64,000 nt of DNA from Thermoanaerobaculaceae bacterium (GCA_013388425.1 JACADV010000071.1:1-64000), one strand, 5' to 3'. Positions 41,496 through 50,080 are shown, numbered from the stretch's first letter. Notes: a model not told the origin generated them from the letters alone. Translations and numbers: made by a program.

Positions 41496-43277
41496 ATGGT
41501 CCAGACACTCACAGGCCCCCGTTTTGCCCGTGCCCTGCGGGCCGGCGCCCTGGCCGTGGTGCGCGAGCAGGAAACTTTGAACCGTATCAACGTCTTCCCC
41601 GTCCCCGACGCCGACACGGGCGCAAACCTGGCGTCCACCCTGCGAGCTGCGGCAGCTGCCATGGTGATGCCCAACATCGTCACCGTTGGCCAGTCGGCCA
41701 GGGCGGCGGCGGATGCGGCGCTGGACGGGGCGCGTGGCAACTCCGGCGCCATCCTGGCGCAGTTCTTCCACGGCCTGGCCGAGGTGGTCGGCAACCGGGC
41801 CTACCTCACCACGCGCGACTTTGCAGCAGCGGTGCGGCGCGGCGTGGACGCCGCCTACCAGGCCCTCCAGCACCCCACCGAGGGAACCATCCTGTCGGTG
41901 CTGCGGACCTGGGCGGCCTCCCTGGAGGAGCGAGCCCAGGTGGTCGCTGATTTTGCCGATCTGCTCGCCCACGGCCTGGCCAGGGCGCGCGACGCACTGG
42001 CCGAGACGCCGCGGCAACTGGCCGTGCTCGCCAAGCACGGCGTGGTGGACGCAGGCGCCCAGGGGTTTGTCTACTTCCTCGAGGGGATCTCCGCCATTTT
42101 CCGCGACCGGCGCGCCGCTGACTGGACCCGCGCCGGCTTGAGCCCCCAGCAACCCACCCCCTTTGCTGCCGCCCACGCCGAGGTGGACGACACCTACCGC
42201 TACTGTGCCGAGGGGCTCATCACCGGCACGAGGCTGGATCGCAAGGCGGTGGCGGCAGCCGTGTCGCCGCTCGGCAACTCGCTGGTGGTGGCGGGCGGCG
42301 GCGCGCGGCTGCGGGTCCACCTCCACACCAACGAGCCGCAACGCTTCTTCAACGAACTGGCCTCCTTTGGAAAGCTGGAGCGCACCAAGACCGACGACAT
42401 GGTGCTCCAGCAGCTGGCCGGCCGCGGTGTTCCCATTGCCCTGGTCACCGATTCGGGGTGTGACCTCCCCGAGGCGGTGGCGTACCGGTTCGGGCTGGTA
42501 CGCGTCCCGTTCACCTTCCGCCTCGGCGAGGAGTCGTTCCTCGACGGCGTGGACATCACCCCGCCCCAGTTCTACCAGCGGCTAGCCACCTCGAACGCAG
42601 CGCCGTCCACCTCCCAGCCGGCGGTGGGCGACTTCAAGCGCACCTTCGCACGGCTCTTGGACACCCACGAAGGCGTGGTGGCGGTCACGATCTCTTCGGC
42701 GCTGTCGGGCACGTACCAGGCGGCGGTGGCTGCCGCTGGGCTCGTGGATCCCTCCCGGATCCGGGTGGTGGACTCGCGCGGGGTGTCGGTGGCGGCTGGG
42801 CTGGTGGCCGAAGCTGCCGGCGAGGCCATCCTGGCCGGGAAAAGCCTGGACGAGGTGGAGCGGCTGGCCCGCGCCGCTGCTGCCAGCGTACGACTCTACG
42901 CGGCCTTGCCTTCCCTCGACACAGCGGTGCGCGGCGGCCGAGTTCCAGCCAGGATCGCCCGCGCAAGCCGTCTCTTCCACCTCAAGCCGATCCTCTCCCT
43001 GGACGAGCACGGAGCCACGTGTCGCAGTGGCGTGGCACTGGGCTTCCGGCAGGCCCTAAAGGGGCTGTACCGAAGGGCCGTGCGGTGGGCCGGCGGGGCG
43101 CCCGCCCGCTTCCTCATCGCCCACGCCTCCGCGGTGGGCGCAGCGGAGTACGTGGCCGAACAGCTCCGCCGCTATCGGGGCGCCACCGACATCCCGCTGG
43201 TCAACCTGGCCCCAGTGCTGGCGGCGCACACCGGTCCGGGGGCCGTTGGCGTGGCCGTTCGGCGCGAGTCACCGTGA
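41496..43277 (+). CDS. DAK2-DegV fusion, FakA/FakB-like fatty acid kinase
   Basis: The protein has 593 residues. Residues about 1-205 are the DAK2 nucleotide domain (NRINVFPVPDADTG, RGARGNSGAILAQFF read as GARGNSGAIL). Residues about 215-305 match the FakA middle domain: C237 in YRYCAEG and H275/H277 in RVHLHT resemble its zinc site. From about 313 a DegV domain (VTDSGCDLP, STSQPAVGDF, SSALSGTYQ, VRGGRVPARI) replaces the FakA C-terminal domain. FakA phosphorylates fatty acids bound to FakB, a DegV protein; here both are in one chain. The usual PDGDTG is PDADTG. Substrate remains inference. Confidence 0.85.
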   Translation: MVQTLTGPRFARALRAGALAVVREQETLNRINVFPVPDADTGANLASTLRAAAAAMVMPNIVTVGQSARAAADAALDGARGNSGAILAQFFHGLAEVVGNRAYLTTRDFAAAVRRGVDAAYQALQHPTEGTILSVLRTWAASLEERAQVVADFADLLAHGLARARDALAETPRQLAVLAKHGVVDAGAQGFVYFLEGISAIFRDRRAADWTRAGLSPQQPTPFAAAHAEVDDTYRYCAEGLITGTRLDRKAVAAAVSPLGNSLVVAGGGARLRVHLHTNEPQRFFNELASFGKLERTKTDDMVLQQLAGRGVPIALVTDSGCDLPEAVAYRFGLVRVPFTFRLGEESFLDGVDITPPQFYQRLATSNAAPSTSQPAVGDFKRTFARLLDTHEGVVAVTISSALSGTYQAAVAAAGLVDPSRIRVVDSRGVSVAAGLVAEAAGEAILAGKSLDEVERLARAAAASVRLYAALPSLDTAVRGGRVPARIARASRLFHLKPILSLDEHGATCRSGVALGFRQALKGLYRRAVRWAGGAPARFLIAHASAVGAAEYVAEQLRRYRGATDIPLVNLAPVLAAHTGPGAVGVAVRRESP

Positions 43278-43391
43278 GGACGTACCCCCTCCTCCAACCT
43301 CGTCCCACCCCGGGGAGCAGTTGCACGGGGGAGCAGACCTCGCTACATTTTCCACCGGCCCGCATGGAGGGTCCGGGCACGGGAGGCGAGC

Positions 43392-43637
43392 ATGGCGAGA
43401 CCTGAGTATCTGATCTGCCTGGAGTGCGAGTCGGAGGTGGATGACTTCACGTGGCGGGACGGCGAGATTCGACGCGCGGTGTGCGAGGTGTGTGGCAACT
43501 CCGACCCGGACGCCTTTGCCCTGCCAGAGGACTTCGACCAGGACTTCGAAGAGGACGAGGAAGACGAGGAAGAGGACGAGGAGGAGGAGTACCTCGAGGA
43601 CCTGGACGACTACGAAGACGAGGAAGAGGAGGAGTAA
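43392..43637 (+). CDS. small CxxC zinc-ribbon protein with long acidic tail, 81 aa
   Basis: Residues 1-47 repeat the zinc-ribbon of the gene at 41283 (YLICLECESEVDDF, CEVCGNSDPDAFA). The tail of about 35 residues is almost entirely Glu and Asp with a few Tyr and Leu. GGGAGG lies 6 bases before the ATG, so unlike its paralogue it has a leader. A TACATT (43344-43349) upstream may be its -10 box. Possibly a nucleic-acid or protein mimic; no function known. Confidence 0.82.
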   Translation: MARPEYLICLECESEVDDFTWRDGEIRRAVCEVCGNSDPDAFALPEDFDQDFEEDEEDEEEDEEEEYLEDLDDYEDEEEEE

Positions 43638-43690
43638 CTCCCTCCAGGTCGCACCACGCCCTGCCACCCCCAACGTGCCCAAACTCGAGC

Positions 43691-43709
43691 GAGCGGCCGC
43701 TGGCCGCTC
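43691..43709 (+). terminator. candidate terminator between converging genes
   Basis: GAGCGGCC (43691-43698) pairs with GGCCGCTC (43702-43709) around GCT, followed by TTCCTT. The stem is strong but the T run is broken. It lies between the acidic zinc-ribbon and FHA gene ends. Confidence 0.5.
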
Positions 43710-43731
43710 TTCCTTGTGGCTGGGCACCGTG

Positions 43732-44547
43732 TCACCGGTGCGGTGCCTGGTGGCGCTCCCGCCCCGACGTGCAGACCGAGCGCTGGTCGAGCCGGCAGGC
43801 CAGGGCCAGCAGGTGCACCCACAGCTCCACCTCGCCGGCCTCGGGTTGCCGCTCCCCCGTGGCTACCAGCAACCAGGGCAGTCCCGGTGCAGAAATCGCC
43901 AGGACCCGCTGATCTCCCAGCAGCAACTGCGAGGTCTCCGGGCCGGGACCGAGAGCGCCTGAGTTGCGCAGCACCGCCAGACACCGCGGGTCCTGGAGCA
44001 TGCCGGCCATCGTGCCGTGCGCTGCGGCCACCGTGACCTCCTCCCCCACCACCGCCACCACCGCGGCGCTCTGCACGCCGCGGCGCTGCACAAGCCACAG
44101 CACCAGCGAGACGAGGGCCAAGCTGTCGTCCGACTGCCAGGCTTTCAGGAGGCTGACGATGCCGGCCGGGAAAGCCAGGGGAATGGCATCGTCGGTATCC
44201 CCCACTGCCGCTGGGCGCGTTTCCCGTGGCGGCGGTTCTGCTGGCCCCTCTGCCGGTTCATCGCCCGACCGCACGAGCTGCGCCGGTACCGACGAGAACC
44301 GCACCAGATCGCCTGCTGCTACCTCGGCCTCCCGGATTGGCCTCCCGTTCAGGAAGGTCCCGTTCTTGCTGCCGAGATCCAGCAGCACGACCCTCCCCCC
44401 CCGCTCGGCAATGAGGGCGTGGGCGCGCGAAACATCCTCCGCCTGCAGGCGCACCGTGCACTGAGCACCGGTTCCCACCCGCAGCTCACCCCCTTCCGGG
44501 ATGACGTACTGCCGATCGCTGCCGTCAAGAATCACGAGTTTCAGCAC
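43732..44547 (-). CDS. FHA domain protein with GAF-like C-terminal region
   Basis: The protein has 271 residues. The FHA domain is at 1 to about 95: GGELRVGTG, SRAHALIAERGG, LDLGSKNGTFLNG, all conserved, so it should bind phosphothreonine. After a Pro/Glu linker, residues about 125-265 form an alpha/beta region (AAVVAVVGEEVTVAAAHG, LLLGDQRVLAI, LLVATGE) that looks like a divergent GAF domain. GTG 44547 was chosen because GGAGGAG lies just upstream and the FHA strands start at residue 2. No kinase is adjacent. Confidence 0.8.
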   Translation of the reverse strand: MLKLVILDGSDRQYVIPEGGELRVGTGAQCTVRLQAEDVSRAHALIAERGGRVVLLDLGSKNGTFLNGRPIREAEVAAGDLVRFSSVPAQLVRSGDEPAEGPAEPPPRETRPAAVGDTDDAIPLAFPAGIVSLLKAWQSDDSLALVSLVLWLVQRRGVQSAAVVAVVGEEVTVAAAHGTMAGMLQDPRCLAVLRNSGALGPGPETSQLLLGDQRVLAISAPGLPWLLVATGERQPEAGEVELWVHLLALACRLDQRSVCTSGRERHQAPHR

Positions 44548-44645
44548 CGCTCTCTCCTCCCCCACGGTGGCTGGTGTGGCAGTGCTGCTGCCTTTGACGT
44601 CCATGGACCCCGGCACGCGTGCCGTCCGAGATTCCACCCGGCGCC

Positions 44646-46277
44646 TCACAGCAAGCGGTCGAGGGCGGCCAGCAATTGCAACTTGGCAACGCGGTCGCGA
44701 AAGCGCCGTGTGCGCGCTAGCCGCACCAGCCCGCGCAGTCGCTGCCACCCCACCGCGTAGAGCGCCGGCACGGCTGCCTCCACGAACCGGGAAAACCCCT
44801 CGTCGTAGGGGTAGTACCACGGCATGGCCCGCTGTCGTCTGAAGTCCTGCGCCACGTACTTTACGTTGCAGAGTTCGAGAAGGCCGTACCACCCGTGCGA
44901 GCGGCCGATGCCGCTCTCCTTCACCCCGCCCCAACTCCCCGTGGCTTCCGCAAAGGTGACCAGGTGCTCGTTGACGGTCACCACCCCGGCCTGGAGTTCT
45001 CCCACGAGTCGCCGCGCGGTGGAGCGGCAACGGGTCCACACCGAGGCGGTGAGCCCGAACCGAGACGCGTTGGCCCGCGCCACCGCCTCCTCCAGGTCCC
45101 TGACGCGAACGATGGGGAGCACGGGACCAAAGGTCTCCTCCTGCATCACCCGCATGCTCTCGGACACCTCCACCAGCACCGTGGGCGGGTAGAAGTACCC
45201 CGGCCCCTCCGGCACCGCTCCACCGGTGAGGGCCCGCGCCCCGCCGGCCAGCGCCTCCTGCACCTGGGTTGCCACCACCTCGCGCTGTTCGAGGGTGGTC
45301 ATGGGGCCCACGTCCACCCCTTCCGAGAGGGGGTCACCCACACGCAACTGCCGGGTTAGCGCCACCACCCGTTCCACGAGCGGCTGGTAGATCTCTTCCA
45401 CGGCGTACACGCGCTCGATGGACGCGCAGGTCTGGCCGGTGTTCTCGAAGGCACCCCACACCAACCCCCGGGCCGTGCGCTCCAGGTCGGCATCGGCGGC
45501 CACCACGGCAGCATCCTTGCCGCCCAGCTCCAGCTGGCACGGGGCCAGCCGGGCAGCACAGCGCTGGGCCACCCGTCGGCCCACCTCCACCGAACCGGTG
45601 AAGAGCACCTTCGCCACCCGCGGATCGTCCACGAGGGCGTCCGTGGCCGCACCCGGCAGCGCCACGGCGTTGATCACGCCGGGGGGAAAACCGGCCCGGC
45701 GGGCCAGCTCGCCCACCGAAAGCCCAGTGAGGACCGTGGCCGAGGCCGGCTTGAACACCACTGTATTGCCCGCCGCCACGGCACTGGCAATCTCGATCAC
45801 GGGGATCCCCACCGGGTAGTTCCAGGGGGTGATGATGGCCACCACTCCCAACGGCTCGAAGCGGTAGCCGGCCCGCCAGTGGGAAAAGAGCACCTGGCGC
45901 GGCGCCACCGGCTGGAACTCCAGGAGGCGGTGCAACCGGCGCGCCAGGTAGGAAAGGGCCTCGCAGGCGGGGAAGATGTCCACGAGCCGCGCTTCGGCCA
46001 CTGGCTTCCCCCCCTCCCGTGCCACCAGTTCGGCCAGGGCCGCCTCCTCCTCTACCAGGGCGCGCAACCAGCGGGCCAGGAGTCGCTGCCGGTACGCGAG
46101 CGTGGTGCTGGACCAGACGGGGAAGGCCCGCGTCGCAGCCTCCACTGCAAGTTGGACGCCCTCCTGGTCGAGGGCTGGCACGGTGGCGAGGGGTTCCCCC
46201 GTGGCGGGCGAGCGGGAAACGATCTTGCCGGTGCCCGCCACGTCGCGGTTGTCCACGATCGAGGTCTGCTGCCACAT
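44646..46277 (-). CDS. aldehyde dehydrogenase family protein
   Basis: The protein has 543 residues. The NAD site PWNYPVG, glutamate in LELGGKDA and catalytic cysteine in ENTGQTCASIER are conserved, then QEETFGPVLP and KESGIGRSHG. A C-terminal extension of about 50 residues (PYDEGFSRFVEAAV onwards) resembles the membrane-associating tail of fatty-aldehyde-type members. The likely reaction is oxidation of a long-chain or other aldehyde to acid; substrate unknown. A TAGCCT (46299-46304) with GGAGGG site precedes the ATG. Confidence 0.88.
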   Translation of the reverse strand: MWQQTSIVDNRDVAGTGKIVSRSPATGEPLATVPALDQEGVQLAVEAATRAFPVWSSTTLAYRQRLLARWLRALVEEEAALAELVAREGGKPVAEARLVDIFPACEALSYLARRLHRLLEFQPVAPRQVLFSHWRAGYRFEPLGVVAIITPWNYPVGIPVIEIASAVAAGNTVVFKPASATVLTGLSVGELARRAGFPPGVINAVALPGAATDALVDDPRVAKVLFTGSVEVGRRVAQRCAARLAPCQLELGGKDAAVVAADADLERTARGLVWGAFENTGQTCASIERVYAVEEIYQPLVERVVALTRQLRVGDPLSEGVDVGPMTTLEQREVVATQVQEALAGGARALTGGAVPEGPGYFYPPTVLVEVSESMRVMQEETFGPVLPIVRVRDLEEAVARANASRFGLTASVWTRCRSTARRLVGELQAGVVTVNEHLVTFAEATGSWGGVKESGIGRSHGWYGLLELCNVKYVAQDFRRQRAMPWYYPYDEGFSRFVEAAVPALYAVGWQRLRGLVRLARTRRFRDRVAKLQLLAALDRLL

Positions 46278-46358
46278 GGGCTGAGACCCTCCACCAACAG
46301 GCTAGCACGAGCCATCCCTCCCTGGCAGGCCCCCACGCCCACACTTGCGGAGATTCCC

Positions 46359-46364
46359 TATCAT
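46359..46364 (+). promoter_or_regulatory. -10 box TATCAT, leaderless promoter of the thioesterase
   Basis: TATCAT, then TGACCA (6 bases), then ATG at 46371. No ribosome site or -35 is seen. Confidence 0.55.
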
Positions 46365-46370
46365 TGACCA

Positions 46371-46796
46371 ATGGCCAACCCGCCCTTCCCCGTCCGCCTG
46401 CGAGTTCGCTACGCCGAGACCGACCAGATGGGGGTCGTCCACCACGCTGTTTACCCGGTGTGGTTCGAAGCGGCGCGCACCGAACTGTCGCGCGCTGTGG
46501 GGTTGCCCTACAGCCAGTGGGAGGCGGAGGGAGCCCTCCTCATGGTCACCGACCTCTCCTGCCGCTTCCGCAAACCAGCCCGCTACGACGAGCTGGTCAC
46601 CGTGTGGGTGTGGGTGGCAGAGCTGGCGAGCCGGCGTGTGGTGTTTGCGTACCGGGTCGAGGGCCCGGACGGCACCCTCCTGGCTGAAGGCGAGACGCGG
46701 CACCTCCTGGTGGATCGGCACACTGGCCGGCCCCTCGCCTTCTCCCCCGCCATGCGGGAGGCGCTCCGCCGCCAGCCGCCACCCGACGCCAGCTGA
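46371..46796 (+). CDS. acyl-CoA thioesterase, 4HBT (YbgC-like) family
   Basis: This 141-residue hotdog-fold protein has RYAETDQMGVVHHAVYPVWF, in which the aspartate and the GVVHH/Y pattern match the 4HBT/YbgC active site. It should hydrolyse acyl-CoA thioesters. It is divergent from the aldehyde dehydrogenase, an arrangement that could join the two in acyl metabolism. Its stop abuts that of the exosortase partner. Confidence 0.87.
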   Translation: MANPPFPVRLRVRYAETDQMGVVHHAVYPVWFEAARTELSRAVGLPYSQWEAEGALLMVTDLSCRFRKPARYDELVTVWVWVAELASRRVVFAYRVEGPDGTLLAEGETRHLLVDRHTGRPLAFSPAMREALRRQPPPDAS

Positions 46797-47423
46797 CTAG
46801 GCAGGGGCAGCCGGGCGCCGTTCCTTTCGGCCCGAGGGCCGTGGGGCAGCGTCCCCCACTGCCATCCCCGCCAGGGCCAGGACGCGCTCGCGAAATACAC
46901 CAACCCAGAGCAGCAGCGGCAGCGTGAAGGTCACGGGGATGTCGAAGAAGTAGCGCAGGGCACCGTACAGCGCCCGAGCCGTGTCGCTGTAATGGCTCTG
47001 GCTCCAACTCCCCAGGTCGGCGGCGTAGAACACCTTCACGTTCGCCACCAGGGCCAGAACGTGCGAGAGCAGGAGCACGCCCACAGCCACGAGCACGCGG
47101 CGGAACGTGCCCTTGGGGCGGGCGCCGGGAAAGGCGAAGAGGAGTGCCAGGAACGGTACGGCGTTGAAGTGGATCTGCGTCAGCGACAGCTTTAGCCACG
47201 CCGAGTCGGCTCGCAGATCGGTCCTGCCGATGAGCGCGTGCCCGTCGTCGCGCTGGATCTTGGCCACCTTGGGGAACTCCACCATGCGCGCGGCAATCTC
47301 CGCGCTCCGGCACAGGGCAGGCTCGTAGACGGGCCGCACCACCACCCAGATCGCCGCCGCTGCCAGTACGGAGAGCGGCAATCGGCGCAGGAACCGGCCG
47401 AGTTCACCGCGGGGCGCTGACAC
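46797..47423 (-). CDS. membrane protein adjacent to exosortase H, probable exosortase H-associated protein
   Basis: The protein has 208 residues with about four hydrophobic segments (LSVLAAAAIWVVV, VPFLALLFAFPGA, VLVAVGVLLLSHVLALVA, VTFTLPLLLWVGVF). It is next to an exosortase H, where a four-helix associated membrane protein is usually found. Sequence similarity to that family is plausible but I cannot score it. GTG 47423 lies 20 bases inside the exosortase gene, so translation is coupled. Confidence 0.65.
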   Translation of the reverse strand: MSAPRGELGRFLRRLPLSVLAAAAIWVVVRPVYEPALCRSAEIAARMVEFPKVAKIQRDDGHALIGRTDLRADSAWLKLSLTQIHFNAVPFLALLFAFPGARPKGTFRRVLVAVGVLLLSHVLALVANVKVFYAADLGSWSQSHYSDTARALYGALRYFFDIPVTFTLPLLLWVGVFRERVLALAGMAVGDAAPRPSGRKERRPAAPA

Positions 47424-47922
47424 CGGCGTACCTCTGGGCCCAGAGCAACCACAGCACCACGGCAAAGACAATGATCAGCGACTGCCAGATGAAGATGTGC
47501 GTGGCGGCAAACCACTGGGGTTTGAACACGCCCACGTAGAACAGCGAGACCACCCGCACCACATTGACCAGCTGGATGGCCACGAGCCCGCCCACAATCC
47601 CCACCACCTGGCTCCGCCAGCTCGCCGGGAAGGCCAGCACCCCGCAGGCAAAGATGAGGATCGCCTCGAGTCCGTTACAGCCGTTGAAGATCTTCACCGA
47701 GAAGCGCGGCGAGGAGAGGACTTGATCCTGCACCGTCGCCCCCTCGCCAAAGAGGTTCAAGGCCACTCGCGCCTCGTGGGCGACCAAGGTTGTGTACGGA
47801 TTGACGAAGTGGTCGTTGACCGGCTTGAGGGCAATGAGGACAAAGCCCACCAGGAGGGCCACCAGGTACTTGACGACAAAACGCCCTGCGGGCGTCGCCA
47901 GGAACGCTTGCCACTGCGCCAC
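47404..47922 (-). CDS. xrtH: exosortase H
   Basis: This 172-residue membrane protease/transpeptidase has the conserved triad: Cys82 in FNGCNGLEA, Arg123 in NVVRVVSLFYVG and His142 in ATHIFIWQSL, with about five membrane segments. Exosortase H is known to process proteins with IPTLxxWG-CTERM tails. None occurs in the window. The GTG start is set by a strong promoter (TTGACC, 18 bases, GATAAT) 6 bases upstream, which shortens an otherwise much longer open frame. Confidence 0.85.
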   Translation of the reverse strand: MAQWQAFLATPAGRFVVKYLVALLVGFVLIALKPVNDHFVNPYTTLVAHEARVALNLFGEGATVQDQVLSSPRFSVKIFNGCNGLEAILIFACGVLAFPASWRSQVVGIVGGLVAIQLVNVVRVVSLFYVGVFKPQWFAATHIFIWQSLIIVFAVVLWLLWAQRYAGVSAPR

Positions 47923-47928
47923 CGACGG

Positions 47929-47958
47929 ATTATCGGCCGAGCCGGCGCTACCGGTCAA
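47929..47958 (-). promoter_or_regulatory. leaderless sigma70 promoter of xrtH
   Basis: TTGACC (minus strand, 47958-47953), 18 bases, GATAAT (47934-47929), 6 bases (CCGTCG), GTG at 47922. The best-matched promoter in the window. Confidence 0.7.
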
Positions 47959-48084
47959 GGGAGGTGCCAGGGTGGCGCGAGCCAAGCTGGAAATGGCCGG
48001 AGAGGACAGGCGGCCCCGGCAGGCGTCGGTGCGAACGCCGCTGAGTTTGGCAAGCGTCTTGTTAGGATGTGAGCGTGAGCGGGT

Positions 48085-48963
48085 ATGTTCCGTGATCGCC
48101 GCCTCCGCCTGGCCCTGGAGCTGTCGCTGCTCCTGCACCTGCTCCTCGCCTGGCTGCTTCCAGCCGGGCACCGGGCCGTCCTGGCCCTCGTGCCACCGCC
48201 CCCCCTGGCAAATCCTGCCGATGCAGCGCAGGAGCCTATCCGCTTCGAGCTCGTGGAGCTCCCCGTCGAGCGCCAGGAGGCGCCCGCGCAGCCGAAAGCA
48301 CCCGCCTCCGACCTCTCCCGCCGGGCCCACGGCGGGGAGGGGGAGCCGGCGGACCGGCCGGGTGTGGTGGGCACGACGCCGGACTTGCGCGTTGCTCCAC
48401 CCCTGCCCGGCCACGCCGGGCAATCCCAGCCAGCCGGTCAGGTCCAGCCCGCCCCCACCCCCGCCCCCGAGCCAGCCACCCCCGATCGGGGTGCTAGCAC
48501 CCTGGTGGCACCGCCTACCCCAGCTCCCGTGCCCCCCTTGAAGTTGCGGGGGCTGTCACCCCTGGAGGGCGGGGCGGGAACCGGGGGTGCCCTCCCCCAT
48601 CGGCGCGGCGGGCAGGTGGACCTGGGACCGCTCTCCTTCGACACCCAGTGGTACGACTGGGGACCCTACGCTGCAGAGATGCTGCGCCGCATTCGCTACC
48701 ACTGGAATGTGCCCGAGATTGCGCGGCTGGGCGCTGCTGGCGTTACCCGCATTCACTTCGTGATCGAACGCAACGGCAGGGTGAGCAGCATCGAGATTCA
48801 GCGCGAATCGGGGCATCCGTCCATGGACTTTGCCGCCCGGGACGCCATTGCCAATGCGTCACCCCTCCCCCCGCTGCCGCCGGACCTGTTCGGCGTCGAA
48901 CGGGAGGGGGTAACCATCACCTTCTTCTACAACACGGAGCCACCAAAAGATGTGGGGAGGTAG
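48085..48963 (+). CDS. tonB: TonB-like energy transducer
   Basis: The protein has 292 residues. One N-terminal membrane helix (LALELSLLLHLLLAWLL) is followed by a Pro-rich periplasmic spacer (about 70-165) and a C-terminal TonB domain (about 190-285) with RRIRYHWNVPE and FVIERNGRVSSIEIQ. It transmits proton-motive energy to outer-membrane receptors with the ExbB-ExbD genes downstream. A TAGGAT (48063-48068) may be its promoter. Confidence 0.87.
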   Translation: MFRDRRLRLALELSLLLHLLLAWLLPAGHRAVLALVPPPPLANPADAAQEPIRFELVELPVERQEAPAQPKAPASDLSRRAHGGEGEPADRPGVVGTTPDLRVAPPLPGHAGQSQPAGQVQPAPTPAPEPATPDRGASTLVAPPTPAPVPPLKLRGLSPLEGGAGTGGALPHRRGGQVDLGPLSFDTQWYDWGPYAAEMLRRIRYHWNVPEIARLGAAGVTRIHFVIERNGRVSSIEIQRESGHPSMDFAARDAIANASPLPPLPPDLFGVEREGVTITFFYNTEPPKDVGR

Positions 48964-48965
48964 CA

Positions 48966-49589
48966 GTGTTTGACTGGTTTCTCAAGGGCGGACCCGTCAT
49001 GGTCCCGCTCGCCGTGCTCTCGATTGTCGCCGTCGCCATCGTCATCGAACGCCTGCTGGTGCTGCGCGAGAAGCGCTTCCTCGATCCCGCCCAGGTGGCC
49101 GTAGTCTCGCAGCTCTTGGCCGCCCGCGACTTTACCCGCGCCCTGGCGTACTGCCGCCAGCAGGAAGGACCCCTCGCCACGCTGGTGGCGACCCTGATCG
49201 ACAACCGGGGCGCCCCGTACGACGAGCTGCGCGAACTTTTGGAGGACACCGGCCGGCACCAGTTGCGCCAGCTCCAGCGGGGACTGCCAGGTCTCGCCAC
49301 CGTGGTGTCCGCTGCCCCCCTCCTCGGCCTACTGGGCACCGTGCTCGGCATGATCCAGGTGTTCGAGGCCGTGTCCCTGAGCGGGACGACCAGGGGCGAA
49401 ATGCTGGCGGGGGGCATTGCCCAGGCGCTCATCACCACCGCCGCTGGCCTCATCATCGCCATCCCGGCGCTCTTCCTGCACTCCTACCTGGAGGCCCGGG
49501 CGGAATCGCTGGTGCACGCCATCGAGGCGCGCACCATCGAGTTCCTCCACTTGGTGCGGCGAGAGCAAGCTCCGGAGGGCACGCCATGA
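48966..49589 (+). CDS. exbB: MotA/TolQ/ExbB proton channel protein
   Basis: The protein has 207 residues with three membrane segments. The C-terminal block PLLGLLGTVLGMIQVFEAV and GGIAQALITTAAGLIIAIP are the channel helices of the family. The GTG start has GGGGAGG 5 bases upstream and lies 3 bases after the tonB stop. Confidence 0.93.
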   Translation: MFDWFLKGGPVMVPLAVLSIVAVAIVIERLLVLREKRFLDPAQVAVVSQLLAARDFTRALAYCRQQEGPLATLVATLIDNRGAPYDELRELLEDTGRHQLRQLQRGLPGLATVVSAAPLLGLLGTVLGMIQVFEAVSLSGTTRGEMLAGGIAQALITTAAGLIIAIPALFLHSYLEARAESLVHAIEARTIEFLHLVRREQAPEGTP

Positions 49590-50014
49590 AGTTCTCCCGC
49601 AGCAAGGGGCGGCGACCTGGCATCGACATCTCGCCGCTCATCGACGTGGTCTTCCAGCTCCTGCTCTTCTACGCGGTCACCACCCAGTTCGTGGCCGATG
49701 ACCGCCTGCGCCTGAAGCTCCCCGAGGCCAGAACGGCTGAGCAGGGAACGAACGAGCGCCCGCAGGGGGCAGAGGTGCTCGTCACCGAGCGGGGCGAAAC
49801 GATCATTGCTGGGCGGGTGGTTGCCGAGCGCGACCTGGAACGCGAGCTGCGCCGCCTCCTCGGCGCCTCGGCGGACCAGACGGTGACCATTCGCGGCGAC
49901 CGGGGGGCGGACTACGGTGCGGTGGTGCGCGTTCTCGACGCGGCGCGGGCCGTGGGGGCGAAGGGGATCAACATGGCAGCCCTCAAGCCGCCGGAGTCAT
50001 CGGGCCAGCGCTGA
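49586..50014 (+). CDS. exbD: ExbD/TolR biopolymer transport protein
   Basis: The protein has 142 residues with one N-terminal membrane helix bearing the essential aspartate in ISPLIDVVFQLLLFY, then a periplasmic domain with TIRGDRGADYGAVVRVLDAA. ATGA overlap with exbB. The 66 bases to the converging trmB hold only a GCCCC/GGGGC hairpin without T run. Confidence 0.93.
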   Translation: MKFSRSKGRRPGIDISPLIDVVFQLLLFYAVTTQFVADDRLRLKLPEARTAEQGTNERPQGAEVLVTERGETIIAGRVVAERDLERELRRLLGASADQTVTIRGDRGADYGAVVRVLDAARAVGAKGINMAALKPPESSGQR

Positions 50015-50080
50015 CGACTCCCACCGGCACGCCCCGCCGCCGTGGGGCAAGGCCGTCGCCGGGCCGCACACCAGTGGAAG

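Noticed and set aside
50015-50080. GCCCC/GGGGC hairpin between exbD and trmB as a terminator
   Set aside because: The stem is only five bases with no T run, so it is not counted as a feature.
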